From contig CP129480.1 of NCBI GenBank assembly GCA_030583885.1, positions 1,054,001-1,118,000 of the forward strand: a stretch of DNA of 64,000 nt, given 5' to 3'. Origin of the DNA: Anaerolineales bacterium. Lineage in GTDB: Bacteria; Chloroflexota; Anaerolineae; Anaerolineales; Villigracilaceae. Position 1 is the first letter of the stretch; every line of letters starts with the position of its first letter. The position numbers were made by a program, and so were the translations under genes. Shown piece by piece: positions 16,911 to 25,574 of the stretch. The notes under the pieces were generated by a model. It did no database searches. It saw only the letters and a program-made list of their open reading frames with translations, and was not told where the DNA came from.

Positions 16911-18200
16911 TTACTTCAACGCTTCTGCCTGGACCGCGGCAGCTGCTGCCAATGCGCTCGCGAGGTCGCCTCCGTTGAGGAAGTCCACGATCGCCGTCCA
17001 TTCAGCGCTGCCAAAACCGCCGGGGATCGTATCGCCAATATCGGGTGTGAATCCCTGCGTATTGGCAAGTGCTTCACCTTTCTTTATCAGTGCCGCGTCG
17101 GTGTAATTGCCAGTTGCGCCTTTGTTCGGCGACAGGTCAAATCCGGCTATTGCCCAATTTGCCCCGCCCACATCGGACGATAGATAGGCAACGATTGCTT
17201 TGACAGCCGGCTTATCAGAGAAAGCCATCATCGGTTCTACAGCGCCCTGCAGGCCCTGCGCGCCCGGCACAGGGAAGAAGTCATAGTCTGTGCCATAGAC
17301 AAGATCCGGGAATTGCTTCTGGACCTCGCCGCCTGCAAAACCGGACTGTTTCACCATCATGGCTTCCGGCGGATCGGAGAACGGCTTGTAAATGGCTGCC
17401 AGGAATGCGGTGGAGAGCGTTCCCTGAGCGCCGCCAACGGTATAGGCGGGATCCATTGCCCACTTGCCGTATGTTTCGTACGCCTGCGCGACGCCTGCAT
17501 CATCGTAGGGGATGCTGCCATCAATGATCCCATTCACATAATCAGGACCTTGTTGAACAAGCATGATATCCTGCAGGAAGTCCGAGCCGGTCCAGCCAGT
17601 GGCATCGCCGGATTCGAGTCCCATGGACCACGGGACATTTCCATCGGCAACCATTTGCTCAACGAGGGCATCCAGTTCATCCCAAGTCGAGGGTACCGAG
17701 TAACCCAGGGCTTCAAAGTTTGCCGGGCTGTACCAGATGATGGACTTGATGTCAGCTTTGACCGGCAGGCCAAGCCACTTTCCGTCAATCGTCATCGGCT
17801 CGATGAAGAAATCACTATAGTTATCGCGATTCGCTCCGAGACTGTCCATCGTCTTCAATTGATTTTGGTATTGCACCAGCTGGGTGACCTGCCAGAAGGC
17901 GATATCCGGCGGGGTCCCAGCCTGGACGCGTGTATCGAGCAGTGCCTGGTCACGTGTGGATTCGGGGGCAAGCACGATACCGCAGGTATCCACAAGCGGC
18001 TGAAGGATCTGGTTGAGGCGTTCCTCTTCCTGTCCAGACCATTGATAAAGCATGCTGACCTCGTCGCCGGGCTGTGCATCCATGCACATTTCAGCGGAAA
18101 CCGCCGCGGGTCCTTCAGGGGCAGCGCCGCCTCCGCATGCAGCCAGCAGCATGGCTGTCACGACGAACAAGGCAAGAGTTTGCCAAATAACTTTTTTCAT
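16911..18200 (-). CDS. sugar ABC transporter substrate-binding lipoprotein (family 1)
   Basis: A 429-residue extracytoplasmic binding protein. The signal peptide has lipobox LLAAC with Cys22 followed by GGGAAPEG. The mature part has WYSPANFEALGYSVPSTWDE, typical of family 1 carbohydrate-binding proteins, and EAMMVKQSGF. The start is ATG at 18200 with AAGGAG upstream. First gene of the operon, it is preceded by the LacI-type operator at 18331-18360. The ligand is probably an alpha-glucoside, judged from the downstream enzymes. Confidence 0.9.
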   Translation of the reverse strand: MKKVIWQTLALFVVTAMLLAACGGGAAPEGPAAVSAEMCMDAQPGDEVSMLYQWSGQEEERLNQILQPLVDTCGIVLAPESTRDQALLDTRVQAGTPPDIAFWQVTQLVQYQNQLKTMDSLGANRDNYSDFFIEPMTIDGKWLGLPVKADIKSIIWYSPANFEALGYSVPSTWDELDALVEQMVADGNVPWSMGLESGDATGWTGSDFLQDIMLVQQGPDYVNGIIDGSIPYDDAGVAQAYETYGKWAMDPAYTVGGAQGTLSTAFLAAIYKPFSDPPEAMMVKQSGFAGGEVQKQFPDLVYGTDYDFFPVPGAQGLQGAVEPMMAFSDKPAVKAIVAYLSSDVGGANWAIAGFDLSPNKGATGNYTDAALIKKGEALANTQGFTPDIGDTIPGGFGSAEWTAIVDFLNGGDLASALAAAAAVQAEALK

Positions 18201-18330
18201 TCTTCTCTCCTTAAGAAAAGGTTTATACAGTTGGTTACAGGATGGGGGCTGGGGTGAATCAATTTGTCGCGCACCTCCTTACATGTGATACGAATGTAGT
18301 TTGACGGACGGGACAACGGGAATGAAAGAC

Positions 18331-18360
18331 ACTTTTCATGAAAGCACTTTCATGAAAAGT
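18331..18360. promoter_or_regulatory. LacI-type operator upstream of the sugar transport operon
   Basis: ACTTTTCATGAAAG, CA, CTTTCATGAAAAGT form a 14-bp inverted repeat. The core TGAAAGCACTTTCA (18339-18352) is identical to that before the lacI-type gene at 19459-19472. It is about 130 bases upstream of the binding-protein start. The rest of 18201-18439 shows no other clear element. Confidence 0.8.
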
Positions 18361-18439
18361 ATAGCATATCTTTCTCGAAAGTCAATAAAAATATTAAAAC
18401 CAGTTTCTTTGAATTAACAGTGGAGGCTGTCGCGGGATT

Positions 18440-19450
18440 TTAAGTGGTTAAGCGTTCGATTATTTTTAAGGGAAGGTTGATGTGCTGCAACGGACGGTCG
18501 AATTCGCCGATGCGGGAAAGCAAAATCTCAGCCGCCAGTCTGCCCGATTCGTCGAGATGCTGGCGGATGGTCGTCAAGTCCACATGTTCAGCCACGTCAA
18601 TATCGTCAAAACCGACAAGGGCCAGATCGTCCGGAATTCTCCTGCCCAGTTGTCTTGCCACTTTCATGATGCTGATTGCCTGAAAATCTGATGCGGCAAA
18701 GATTGAAGCGGGTGGTTTGGGCAGACTGAGCAATTCAAGGGCTGCCTGCCGCGTTTCCAATGGGGTGTAGGGAGCCGAGCGGATATATGTTTTTGCGAGT
18801 GAAAAGCCTGCCTCTTGTAAGGCATGTTTAAATCCCGTCAAACGCGATTTAATGGGATGTATCGCAAATCGTTCAGGCGGTTCGATATCCCCCAGAAACG
18901 CAAATGTTTTGTATCCCTTTTTGATAAGATGTTGCGCGGCCAGCCGCCCGCCGTTTGTATCATCAATTAAGATGCTGTTCAGCTGCGGATGCGAATACTC
19001 GATCAGAACGGTCTCCATCCCGCTGTTGGAGAGACGCTGCGCGTCCTGGTCTCCGATGGACAGGGACATAATGATCAGCCCGTCAATGTTCCTCATCAAT
19101 GGGATGGATGAGATATACCCTTGCAGGTGATCCATCGAGTCTACGGGATAGATGACCAGTTCATAGTTGGCTTTCGATAAAGCGGACGCGACTCCTCGGA
19201 GACGCTGGACAAATGAAGGGGCGGTAAAGAACGGTGTCAGAACGCCGATTCGGTCTGTATTCTGTAAGGCGCGCGCGCGCGCGTCTGCACGCGGCACGAA
19301 CCCAAGCCCGTCTATGGCTTCCATCACCCGTTTATGTGTTTCAGGATTTACTTTGTCCGGCGCGTTCAATACACGCGAAATGGTTGAAATGCTCACGCCG
19401 GATTTTTTTGCCACATCATAGATCGTGGGGGATTTCTTTGCGGATGCCAT
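18440..19450 (-). CDS. LacI-family transcriptional repressor of the alpha-glucoside operon
   Basis: A 336-residue regulator. The N-terminal helix-turn-helix (TIYDVAKKSGVSISTISRVL, residues 9-28) and hinge (PNARARAL-like stretch PRADARARAL) are typical, followed by a periplasmic-binding-protein-like sugar domain. The start ATG at 19450 is eight bases from an operator identical in its core to that at the transporter operon, which points to autoregulation. The inducer is probably the transported sugar or a product. Confidence 0.9.
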   Translation of the reverse strand: MASAKKSPTIYDVAKKSGVSISTISRVLNAPDKVNPETHKRVMEAIDGLGFVPRADARARALQNTDRIGVLTPFFTAPSFVQRLRGVASALSKANYELVIYPVDSMDHLQGYISSIPLMRNIDGLIIMSLSIGDQDAQRLSNSGMETVLIEYSHPQLNSILIDDTNGGRLAAQHLIKKGYKTFAFLGDIEPPERFAIHPIKSRLTGFKHALQEAGFSLAKTYIRSAPYTPLETRQAALELLSLPKPPASIFAASDFQAISIMKVARQLGRRIPDDLALVGFDDIDVAEHVDLTTIRQHLDESGRLAAEILLSRIGEFDRPLQHINLPLKIIERLTT

Positions 19451-19457
19451 ATTGTCT

Positions 19458-19473
19458 CTGAAAGCACTTTCAG
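19458..19473. promoter_or_regulatory. LacI-type operator at the repressor's own gene
   Basis: CTGAAAGCACTTTCAG is a palindrome just upstream of the repressor ATG. Its core equals that at 18339-18352. Such a position would block transcription of the repressor gene itself. Confidence 0.8.
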
Positions 19474-19642
19474 TTTAGCATACCAGCTTGCGAAGCGTCA
19501 ATATGTGAAATCTGAAGAAGCTTTATACACATTCACAAATGGCAGGTTTGCATCCATGCCGCAGAGTCGGGTTAATGGTCCACCATAAATATCAAGGATA
19601 TAAAAGAATTTTTAATGGACTCATGGGCGTCCTTCTCATGTT

Positions 19643-20266
19643 TCAAGCGCCCCACGCATCGTACCTCCTGCGGACTTCACGAATATCATCCCACATCAAC
19701 GCTTTTGGAGAGCCTGGTCCCCGCGATGGATTTCTCAGCAGATAGGACGGATGGAAGATCGGCATGATCCAGCGCCCTTCAATCTGTGTCCATTGTCCGC
19801 GCAGCGAAGTGATTCCGGTCTTGTTGAGGATGGATTGACAGGCCACATTTCCAGTCAACAGGATGACACGCGGATCCATCCAGCGGATGATCTCAAAGAC
19901 GTACGGCCGGTAATATTCGATCTCGGAATCGCTGGGCTTGCGGAACGCCTTGCCATCGTCTCCCGGCGGCATGCGGAAGACCGAGTTGGTGATGTACACA
20001 TCCTTTTCAGGGTCAAAATTCCCCGCCTGTAAAATCTTGTCCAGCAATTGACCTGCACGCCCGACAAACGGTTTCCCCTGAATATTTTCCTGCGGCCCCG
20101 GCGCTTCGCCAATAATCAGCAGTTTGGCCTGCGGGTTTCCGCGGCTGATGACAACGTTTGTGCCCGCGTTTGCAAGAGGATCATCCTTCATCTGCATGAT
20201 CGCGTTCAGGATTGCGTCAAGGGATGGGTATTGATTTGATGAACTGAATAAATCGGATTGAAACAT
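19643..20266 (-). CDS. uracil-DNA glycosylase, family 4-like, lacking Fe-S cysteines
   Basis: A 207-residue protein with family 4 motifs GEAPGPQENIQGKPFVGRAG and HPSYLLRNP, so it should remove uracil from DNA. Family 4 enzymes hold a 4Fe-4S cluster through four cysteines. Here MKDDPLA stands where CxxCPLA is expected, VFRMPP where VKCRPP is, and YYRPYV where ACRPFL is. The only cysteine is in NVACQS. The cluster is therefore probably absent. The start is ATG at 20266. It is a single gene downstream of the repressor promoter region, with no clear functional link to its neighbours. Confidence 0.85.
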   Translation of the reverse strand: MFQSDLFSSSNQYPSLDAILNAIMQMKDDPLANAGTNVVISRGNPQAKLLIIGEAPGPQENIQGKPFVGRAGQLLDKILQAGNFDPEKDVYITNSVFRMPPGDDGKAFRKPSDSEIEYYRPYVFEIIRWMDPRVILLTGNVACQSILNKTGITSLRGQWTQIEGRWIMPIFHPSYLLRNPSRGPGSPKALMWDDIREVRRRYDAWGA

Positions 20267-20515
20267 GGATGTTTCTCTGAAATGGCGTTAAATAATTTTA
20301 CCCCGTTATTGGTTTTGGGCGGTGTTATCATGATTACCCAATGGACAATTGGCGCGTTGACAATGGGATTATTCCATCACAACCTGCATCAAACCCCGCC
20401 TTCGAACTGCGACTGGCAAGTGTGCCTAGCATTCAACCGGTTGTTTTTCCACTATGAGGTTGCTGTTGTTTTGACACCGCAGCGAAAGTCCCTGCCAGAG
20501 ATGTCTCAAGCCTGT

Positions 20516-21136
20516 TTATTGATCTTGGGCGGTACATTGATACAGGGCGCCTGCAACTCCCACGGTAGATCGGTAATAACCCGCTCCAGCGCAGCTCCGG
20601 CATACGGTAACAACACCAACTTGCCCTTCTCTCCCGTTCATAATCTCTTCGCCGCAAACTCCACAATTGACGCGCAGGCCAGGCTGTGAAATGATTTGCT
20701 CAATGGGCGTGTTCATGGCTACTTCCTGGATGACCATCATTTCTTCGTCTGGCATGGTTTGATAGGCAGTCATTTGGGCGAAGTAATGGCGCGGCTCATC
20801 AAGAGCAAACAAAATTGCTTTATCGCGGAGATCCGTCGCAGGCGCAACGCGGATGGCGCTCCCAGTGTGCGTATCCACAAAGGTGGCAGCGGTCTTGCCA
20901 TAATCCTCCACGCGCAGGGTGCGATGACCGACGGTGCAGTTCGTGGCGGCGGAGAGACCGTCGGCGAAACAGCCGTCGGTTTCGGTGATGACCAGGAGAC
21001 GCTTGCAGCCATGATTCGGTTCGAGCTGCAATGAGCAGATGCCCCTGAGTCCGATGCGCACGCCGAGAATCTGGCGCGGGCACAAGTGACCATGGTCACG
21101 GGCTGAAATTTCCAGCAGGGCGGATAAAGCCTTCAT
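20516..21136 (-). CDS. FmdE-family protein with C-terminal zinc ribbon
   Basis: A 206-residue cytoplasmic protein related to formylmethanofuran dehydrogenase subunit E. DHGHLCPRQILGVRIGLRG is the conserved FmdE opening with His and Cys ligands, followed by ETDGCFADGLSAATNCTVGHRTL. The C-terminus has CGVCGEEI and CRSCAGAGYY, a four-cysteine zinc ribbon. Free-standing FmdE proteins occur in genomes without formylmethanofuran dehydrogenase and are often linked to molybdenum or tungsten enzymes; the biochemical role is not settled. It is the last gene of the ECF operon, nine bases after EcfT. Confidence 0.8.
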   Translation of the reverse strand: MKALSALLEISARDHGHLCPRQILGVRIGLRGICSLQLEPNHGCKRLLVITETDGCFADGLSAATNCTVGHRTLRVEDYGKTAATFVDTHTGSAIRVAPATDLRDKAILFALDEPRHYFAQMTAYQTMPDEEMMVIQEVAMNTPIEQIISQPGLRVNCGVCGEEIMNGREGQVGVVTVCRSCAGAGYYRSTVGVAGALYQCTAQDQ

Positions 21137-21145
21137 GTTATGCTC

Positions 21146-21883
21146 CTAACCAAGGATCAAGATCACTCCGAGGATGGCGAAACCGGCGACCATCCACCGA
21201 TCCAGGGAGCCGATCCGAATGGACATGGTTCTGCTGAGTTCGGGACGAAAGGCGCGGACTTCCGCTGCGAGGACGATCTGCTCAGCATGGCGGAGCGCGT
21301 TGGAGAAAACGGTCAGCACCAGTAATTGAATCCCGCGCCACCATTGCGAGCGCAAACCGCCGCGCATCCGCAGGCTGTGCCATGCGTTCATGCCGGATTG
21401 ACGCAGATCTGGTAATAGATTAGTTGCGACTCCGATGGAGAAGCCAAGTCCGCGCAAGCCGCTGCGCTCGAGCAAGCCGGCCACCTCCACGATGTTGACC
21501 GAGCTGGAGAGGCCGTCCGCCGCAAGGAGGATGACGGCGGCACGCAGGGTCATTTGGATGCCGTTGGAGATGGCGAGGGAGGAAAGCGGCAAGCCCACTA
21601 TCCTCAAATCGGGGGTGTCATCAGTTGCGCCGAAGAATACGTTGATCAGAAGCAGACTGCCGAAGATCACCAGCCAGCGCGGACGCGCGAGTCGTTGAAT
21701 GGCGGCTGGATACATCAAGGCCAATGCGCCCAATGTAAAGAGCGCGGCCATGATCCCGCGGGAGGCGGGCGGCAGAAGAACCATCCCCAGCGCCCAGAGG
21801 AAGATGCTCAGATGACCGAGACTCCCAATGAGCGGCTTGGGATGGGAGCAGGCAATGACAGCGGGTTGGGCTTGCTTTAACAT
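21146..21883 (-). CDS. ecfT: ECF transporter transmembrane component (EcfT)
   Basis: A 245-residue membrane protein with five or six hydrophobic segments. SLRMRGG and VLAAEVRAF are the two Ala/Arg-rich coupling motifs by which EcfT contacts the ATPases. Its ATG overlaps the preceding lipoprotein stop by one base (TAATG). With the fused EcfA and the S component it forms a dedicated (group I) ECF importer. Confidence 0.85.
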   Translation of the reverse strand: MLKQAQPAVIACSHPKPLIGSLGHLSIFLWALGMVLLPPASRGIMAALFTLGALALMYPAAIQRLARPRWLVIFGSLLLINVFFGATDDTPDLRIVGLPLSSLAISNGIQMTLRAAVILLAADGLSSSVNIVEVAGLLERSGLRGLGFSIGVATNLLPDLRQSGMNAWHSLRMRGGLRSQWWRGIQLLVLTVFSNALRHAEQIVLAAEVRAFRPELSRTMSIRIGSLDRWMVAGFAILGVILILG

Positions 21884-22323
21884 TATGGGATCGCGATGAT
21901 CTCAACCAGTTCGCGCGGATTCAACTTGCCTTCCTGGTCGGGGAGCACCATGCGGAACGTGCCGTCCTCTTCATCGAGCGGACCATCCGCGCGGGCATAG
22001 GCGACGAGCGTATCGTCACGCATGAACAGGGATGCTTCGTAGTTTGCAGTGAAGCCATCCACGGCAACGGCTTTGACGACGGTAAGCAATGCGGGGTCAA
22101 TGCCTGCGTCTTGAAGCAGGAGGGTCATCGGAATGCCGACATAGGTGACATTCCTGAAGACAGCCTGTGCCTCCCCAAGCGATTTCAGGTCGCTGGCGGT
22201 GTAGATTTTTTCGATGGTACCGCTCGAAACCTTCAACACCGCTCCAGCTGATTCCTGCGGCTTTGTCGCGCAGGCGGAAAGCGCCAGTGCAAAAGCGAGT
22301 GCGACGAGCAAAATGCGTTTCAT
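21883..22323 (-). CDS. lipoprotein with sulfite-oxidase-like (SUOX) pterin-binding fold
   Basis: A 146-residue protein. The signal peptide MKRILLVALAFALALSAC has Cys18 as lipidation site. The mature part follows the oxidoreductase molybdopterin-binding fold seen in small SUOX-like proteins: YTASDLKSL, VTYVGIPMTLLLQDAGI, VDGFTANYEASLF, DEEDGTFRMVLPD and a C-terminal VEIIAI strand. There is no second cysteine, so the Mo-ligating cysteine of true sulfite oxidases is missing. The start is ATG at 22323 with AGGAGA upstream. Inside an ECF operon behind a probable Mo-cofactor riboswitch, it is a candidate extracytoplasmic cofactor or pterin binder. That role is inference. Confidence 0.7.
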   Translation of the reverse strand: MKRILLVALAFALALSACATKPQESAGAVLKVSSGTIEKIYTASDLKSLGEAQAVFRNVTYVGIPMTLLLQDAGIDPALLTVVKAVAVDGFTANYEASLFMRDDTLVAYARADGPLDEEDGTFRMVLPDQEGKLNPRELVEIIAIP

Positions 22324-22946
22324 TGTATTTCTCCTGATTGATAGTAGGCTGACTCGGGCGAATCCCCGCCCAGCCGTGTTTTCAAAATATGACCAAGCCG
22401 CCATGCCAGCCAGCCGCCGATGCCGCCAAAGACCAAGTGGATGCTGACCAGTGTCAGGACGATCCAGAATACAGCCTGGTATGGGATTCCGAAGAGACGT
22501 GCGCCCACATCCAGCAAATCCAGCCAGATGACGAGCAGGTTGCGCCCGAATAACAGCACACCTGTCACGAACGGCTGAACCAGTGTCCACAACGCCGCGC
22601 CCGCGCTGGCGAGCATGAAGGCGGGCATGGATGGCTTTCTAAAACTGCTGAAAACCAGTTCCGCGATCAGCGCTTCGGCAAGGATGCCGACCATTGGTCC
22701 GACGACGGCACTGCCGATGCTGAACAATTTCAAGACCATCGCGATGATGCCGATGAAGATCGTCGAGCCACGGCGCGGTACGAACAATCTGCCGATCGAA
22801 GCGACCATTATGCCGAGGATCGCCAGCGTCATACCTGTCAGGGGCAGGTCGATGGCGTGGAAGACCGAACCGAGCGTGATCTCCACCAGGCCCCACAAGG
22901 CACCGAAGACGGCCATCGTCACAAGTTCGCGGGTTGTAAATTTCAT
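22320..22946 (-). CDS. ECF transporter S component, substrate unknown
   Basis: A 208-residue membrane protein with about six segments starting TTRELVTMAVFGALWGLVEITLG, the usual opening of S components. The loops VPRRGSTIFIG and SSFRKPSMP are hydrophilic. It does not carry motifs I recognise from biotin, riboflavin, thiamine, folate or cobalt S components. Its stop overlaps the lipoprotein start (ATGA). The riboswitch and neighbours suggest a molybdenum/tungsten-cofactor-related substrate. Confidence 0.75.
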   Translation of the reverse strand: MKFTTRELVTMAVFGALWGLVEITLGSVFHAIDLPLTGMTLAILGIMVASIGRLFVPRRGSTIFIGIIAMVLKLFSIGSAVVGPMVGILAEALIAELVFSSFRKPSMPAFMLASAGAALWTLVQPFVTGVLLFGRNLLVIWLDLLDVGARLFGIPYQAVFWIVLTLVSIHLVFGGIGGWLAWRLGHILKTRLGGDSPESAYYQSGEIQ

Positions 22947-22957
22947 TTATCTTCCTT

Positions 22958-23545
22958 TCAGAGCGGTTTGCGTGCCACCATCTGGGCGATGCGCCGCGCT
23001 CTTCCCGGGCGATCGTCTCGTTTTGTCTCTGCATAGTGGATGATGTCCCAGCCGTTGAATGCGTGTTTCAACTCGAACGGCTCCAGATAATGATGCGGGC
23101 TTCCATCTGTTTCATGAGAAAAATTTTCATCACGTAAAAACGTTTCAAAGAATAGAAATCCGCCGGGCTTTAGAGACTTGCGATATGTGGATAAAAGCGG
23201 GCGTGAGAGATAATAAAAATTCAGGACAATATCGAAGTGATCCTCCGGCAGCCAGGGATCTGTCAGGTCCATCAGCGCGAAGGAGATGGGCAACGCTTCG
23301 TTCCGGACCCTTGACCGGGCGAGCCGTAAAGCGGCAATCGATACATCCAGGGCAATCACCTGCCATCCGTGCTCGGCGAGATGCAACCCTGTGGCGGTTG
23401 TGCCGCAGGCTGCATCGAGGACAAGCCTGTTGGGGGGTAACAAGTCCAGGTGCGAGATCACCAACGGGCGCGGTGGATGATGGTTCCGCCGCCGCTCCTC
23501 GTTGGTGTAACGCTCATCCCAGATCTGCGCGTCAGCATGCGGCAT
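22958..23545 (-). CDS. class I SAM-dependent methyltransferase
   Basis: A 195-residue cytoplasmic methyltransferase. Motif I VLDAACGTTATGLHLAEHG is followed by VIALDVSIAALRLAR and FDIVLNFYYLSR, resembling TehB/UbiE-type enzymes. The start is ATG at 23545 with GGAGG eight bases upstream; it overlaps the ATPase gene by 14 bases. Placed between ATPase and S component, it may modify the transported compound. The target is unknown. Confidence 0.75.
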   Translation of the reverse strand: MPHADAQIWDERYTNEERRRNHHPPRPLVISHLDLLPPNRLVLDAACGTTATGLHLAEHGWQVIALDVSIAALRLARSRVRNEALPISFALMDLTDPWLPEDHFDIVLNFYYLSRPLLSTYRKSLKPGGFLFFETFLRDENFSHETDGSPHHYLEPFELKHAFNGWDIIHYAETKRDDRPGRARRIAQMVARKPL

Positions 23546-25016
23546 GGATAAATTCCTCCGCATGGATTCTGTCTTTCGAAACGGGGGCAATTTTCCCGTC
23601 GAGGGTGATGCGTCCTTCTTCCATCAGGATGACGCGGCGGGCATAATGGTGGACGAGTTTGTAGTCATGCGTGATGAGCAGGATGGCTGTCCCCTGTTCA
23701 TTCAGGCGGGCGAGGCAGTCCATCAACTGCTGCAGGTGACGCCAATCCTGACCGAGGGTGGGTTCGTCGAGGATGACGAGGGCGGGGCGAAGCGCGATAC
23801 ACGAGGCAAGCGCTGTACGCTGCTGCTGCCCGATGGAAAGCGTGAAAGGACGGCGCGTACGAAGATGAAGCAGGTCTGCACTGGCAAGGGTTTGTTCGTG
23901 GATATGCTCGTCGAACCTGCGATAGTTGCGCGGACCAAATTCAATTTCCTCATCCACCGAATCGGTGAAGAGCTGGTCGGCGGGATTTTGAAAGAGCAGG
24001 GCAATATCCAGCCCGGGGCGCGGACGGGAGGTGCCATTGACCGTGACATTCCCTGACATGGGCTTGAGCAACCCTGCCGCCGCCAGCGCCAGCGTGGATT
24101 TACCCGTGCCGTTATCGCCAACCAGTGCAACGAATTCACCATGAAAGAGTTTCAGGTTAATGTCATGGATGATCGCATGACCATCGTAGCCGGCCGTGAT
24201 ATTTTGCAGATCAAGCAGGGGAGATTGACCTTCCGGGTGATGTCCGTTCGGCATGAGCAGTCCCTGCCAATCGGTGAGGGAAGCGGCAGTGGGGCGGCGT
24301 AATCCAAACTCGCGCAATGTTTTGTAATCACCAAGCATCTCTTCGAATTGACCTTGTGCCGCAATGCGGCCATCCTCCAAAATGAGCACACGGTCTGCCA
24401 GCCTGCGGACCTCCGCAAGCCGATGTTCGATCAGGACAATGGTCAGGCCGAACTGCCTTTTCAATTTTTCAAGCGTTTTGATGACGTTTTGCGTGCCGGG
24501 CACATCCAGCGAGGCGGTGGGTTCATCCAGCACAAGCACTTTCGGATTCATGGCAAGCGCGGCGGCGATGGCAAGCCGTTGAATTTGTCCGCCGGAGAGG
24601 TTGGCGGGTTTTTGTTCGCGCAGATCGGCAAGCCCAACCGACTCCAATGCCCAGTCCACGCGGGCAGCGACTTCCTCTTCGGTCATGCCGAGGTTGCGGG
24701 GACCAAAGGCAATTTCATCATCCACGCGCAGGTGGAAGAGGTGTGTGCGCGGGTTTTGAAAAACGATGCCGACTTGGCAGGCGATCTCATCCACAGGGGA
24801 ATGAAGGACATCCATATCCGCGATGGTTGCCTTCCCTGCCACCCTGGCGGGAATCGATTTTGGGATGAGGCCGGCCAGGACATGCGCCAGTGTGGATTTG
24901 CCACAACCGGATGAACCTGTGATCACAAGGCATTCCCCGGCCTTCACATCAAACGAAATATTTTGCAGGATGCGGGCTGTCCCGTGGCAGACGTTCAAAT
25001 TGCGGATACGGATCAT
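23532..25016 (-). CDS. ecfA: ECF transporter ATPase, EcfA1-EcfA2 fusion
   Basis: A 494-residue protein with two ABC ATPase domains. The first has Walker A GSSGCGKST, LSGGQIQR and VLVLDEPTASLD. The second, from about residue 268, has Walker A GDNGTGKST, a degenerate signature LSIGQQQR and LVILDEPTLGQD. FQNPRTHLF and FQNPADQLF are Q-loop regions typical of EcfA. The start is ATG at 25016, overlapping the NTPase stop (ATGA). It powers the EcfT/S-component pair encoded downstream. Confidence 0.9.
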   Translation of the reverse strand: MIRIRNLNVCHGTARILQNISFDVKAGECLVITGSSGCGKSTLAHVLAGLIPKSIPARVAGKATIADMDVLHSPVDEIACQVGIVFQNPRTHLFHLRVDDEIAFGPRNLGMTEEEVAARVDWALESVGLADLREQKPANLSGGQIQRLAIAAALAMNPKVLVLDEPTASLDVPGTQNVIKTLEKLKRQFGLTIVLIEHRLAEVRRLADRVLILEDGRIAAQGQFEEMLGDYKTLREFGLRRPTAASLTDWQGLLMPNGHHPEGQSPLLDLQNITAGYDGHAIIHDINLKLFHGEFVALVGDNGTGKSTLALAAAGLLKPMSGNVTVNGTSRPRPGLDIALLFQNPADQLFTDSVDEEIEFGPRNYRRFDEHIHEQTLASADLLHLRTRRPFTLSIGQQQRTALASCIALRPALVILDEPTLGQDWRHLQQLMDCLARLNEQGTAILLITHDYKLVHHYARRVILMEEGRITLDGKIAPVSKDRIHAEEFIHAAC

Positions 25017-25567
25017 GAAACCGCCTCCGCAGAGATATCCAGCACTTCCGCCCACTGCCAGCGCTGACGTGCCTGTTCCATGAGCGAGGGGCGGATGACC
25101 ACGACACAGGGAAAATCCTGCGCAGTGTCAATGATGCGGAGTCCCTCCACAAGACCCACGCCATGTTCGAATTCGAAGGGACCCATTTCATCGAGGATAA
25201 AAAGATCGCAAGCCTCAAGCCTCTCAAGAACGGAGTTCCCCCATTCCAAGGTCTCTGCCACCAATTGCCAGTCCTGTGTCTGAATATCCCCGTCCTCAGC
25301 GCCTTTGCGGTGGGCCAGACGGCGCTGTTCGCCCGTCTGCAAATCCTTGAGCCCGATACCGATTTTTATGTTATCTATGAAAATGGATGGGGAGATCAGG
25401 CCGCCGGGTTGCAAGCCCCGAGCGCGGGCGCGTCCGATTAAATCCATACACCAGAGGGTCTTGCCCGACCCTCTTGGACCTGTGACCAGGGTCAGTCTTG
25501 GTTGATTCTTGTTTTGGGAGATCAAACTCGCCAGCAAAGCGTCGGGCGAGTTTTTCGCAGATTGCAC
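25013..25567 (-). CDS. THEP1-family nucleoside-triphosphatase
   Basis: A 184-residue P-loop protein: Walker A TGPRGSGKT near residues 29-37 and LFILDEMGPFE as Walker B, the family mark of THEP1-like NTPases. No methionine codon precedes the P-loop; the frame opens with GTG at 25567, with GGAG nine bases upstream. That GGAG is also the 3' strand of the riboswitch P1 stem, so this start is probably the regulated one. First gene of the ECF operon. Family members are often near Mo/W or ECF transport genes, but the physiological substrate is uncertain. Confidence 0.75.
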   Translation of the reverse strand: MQSAKNSPDALLASLISQNKNQPRLTLVTGPRGSGKTLWCMDLIGRARARGLQPGGLISPSIFIDNIKIGIGLKDLQTGEQRRLAHRKGAEDGDIQTQDWQLVAETLEWGNSVLERLEACDLFILDEMGPFEFEHGVGLVEGLRIIDTAQDFPCVVVIRPSLMEQARQRWQWAEVLDISAEAVS

Positions 25568-25574
25568 AGCCTTT

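Noticed and set aside
20258..20689. 143-codon rightward frame between the glycosylase and FmdE genes
   Set aside because: It overlaps the 3' end of fmdE by about 170 bases, has no good ribosome site or recognisable family, and reads as low-complexity antisense in its second half.
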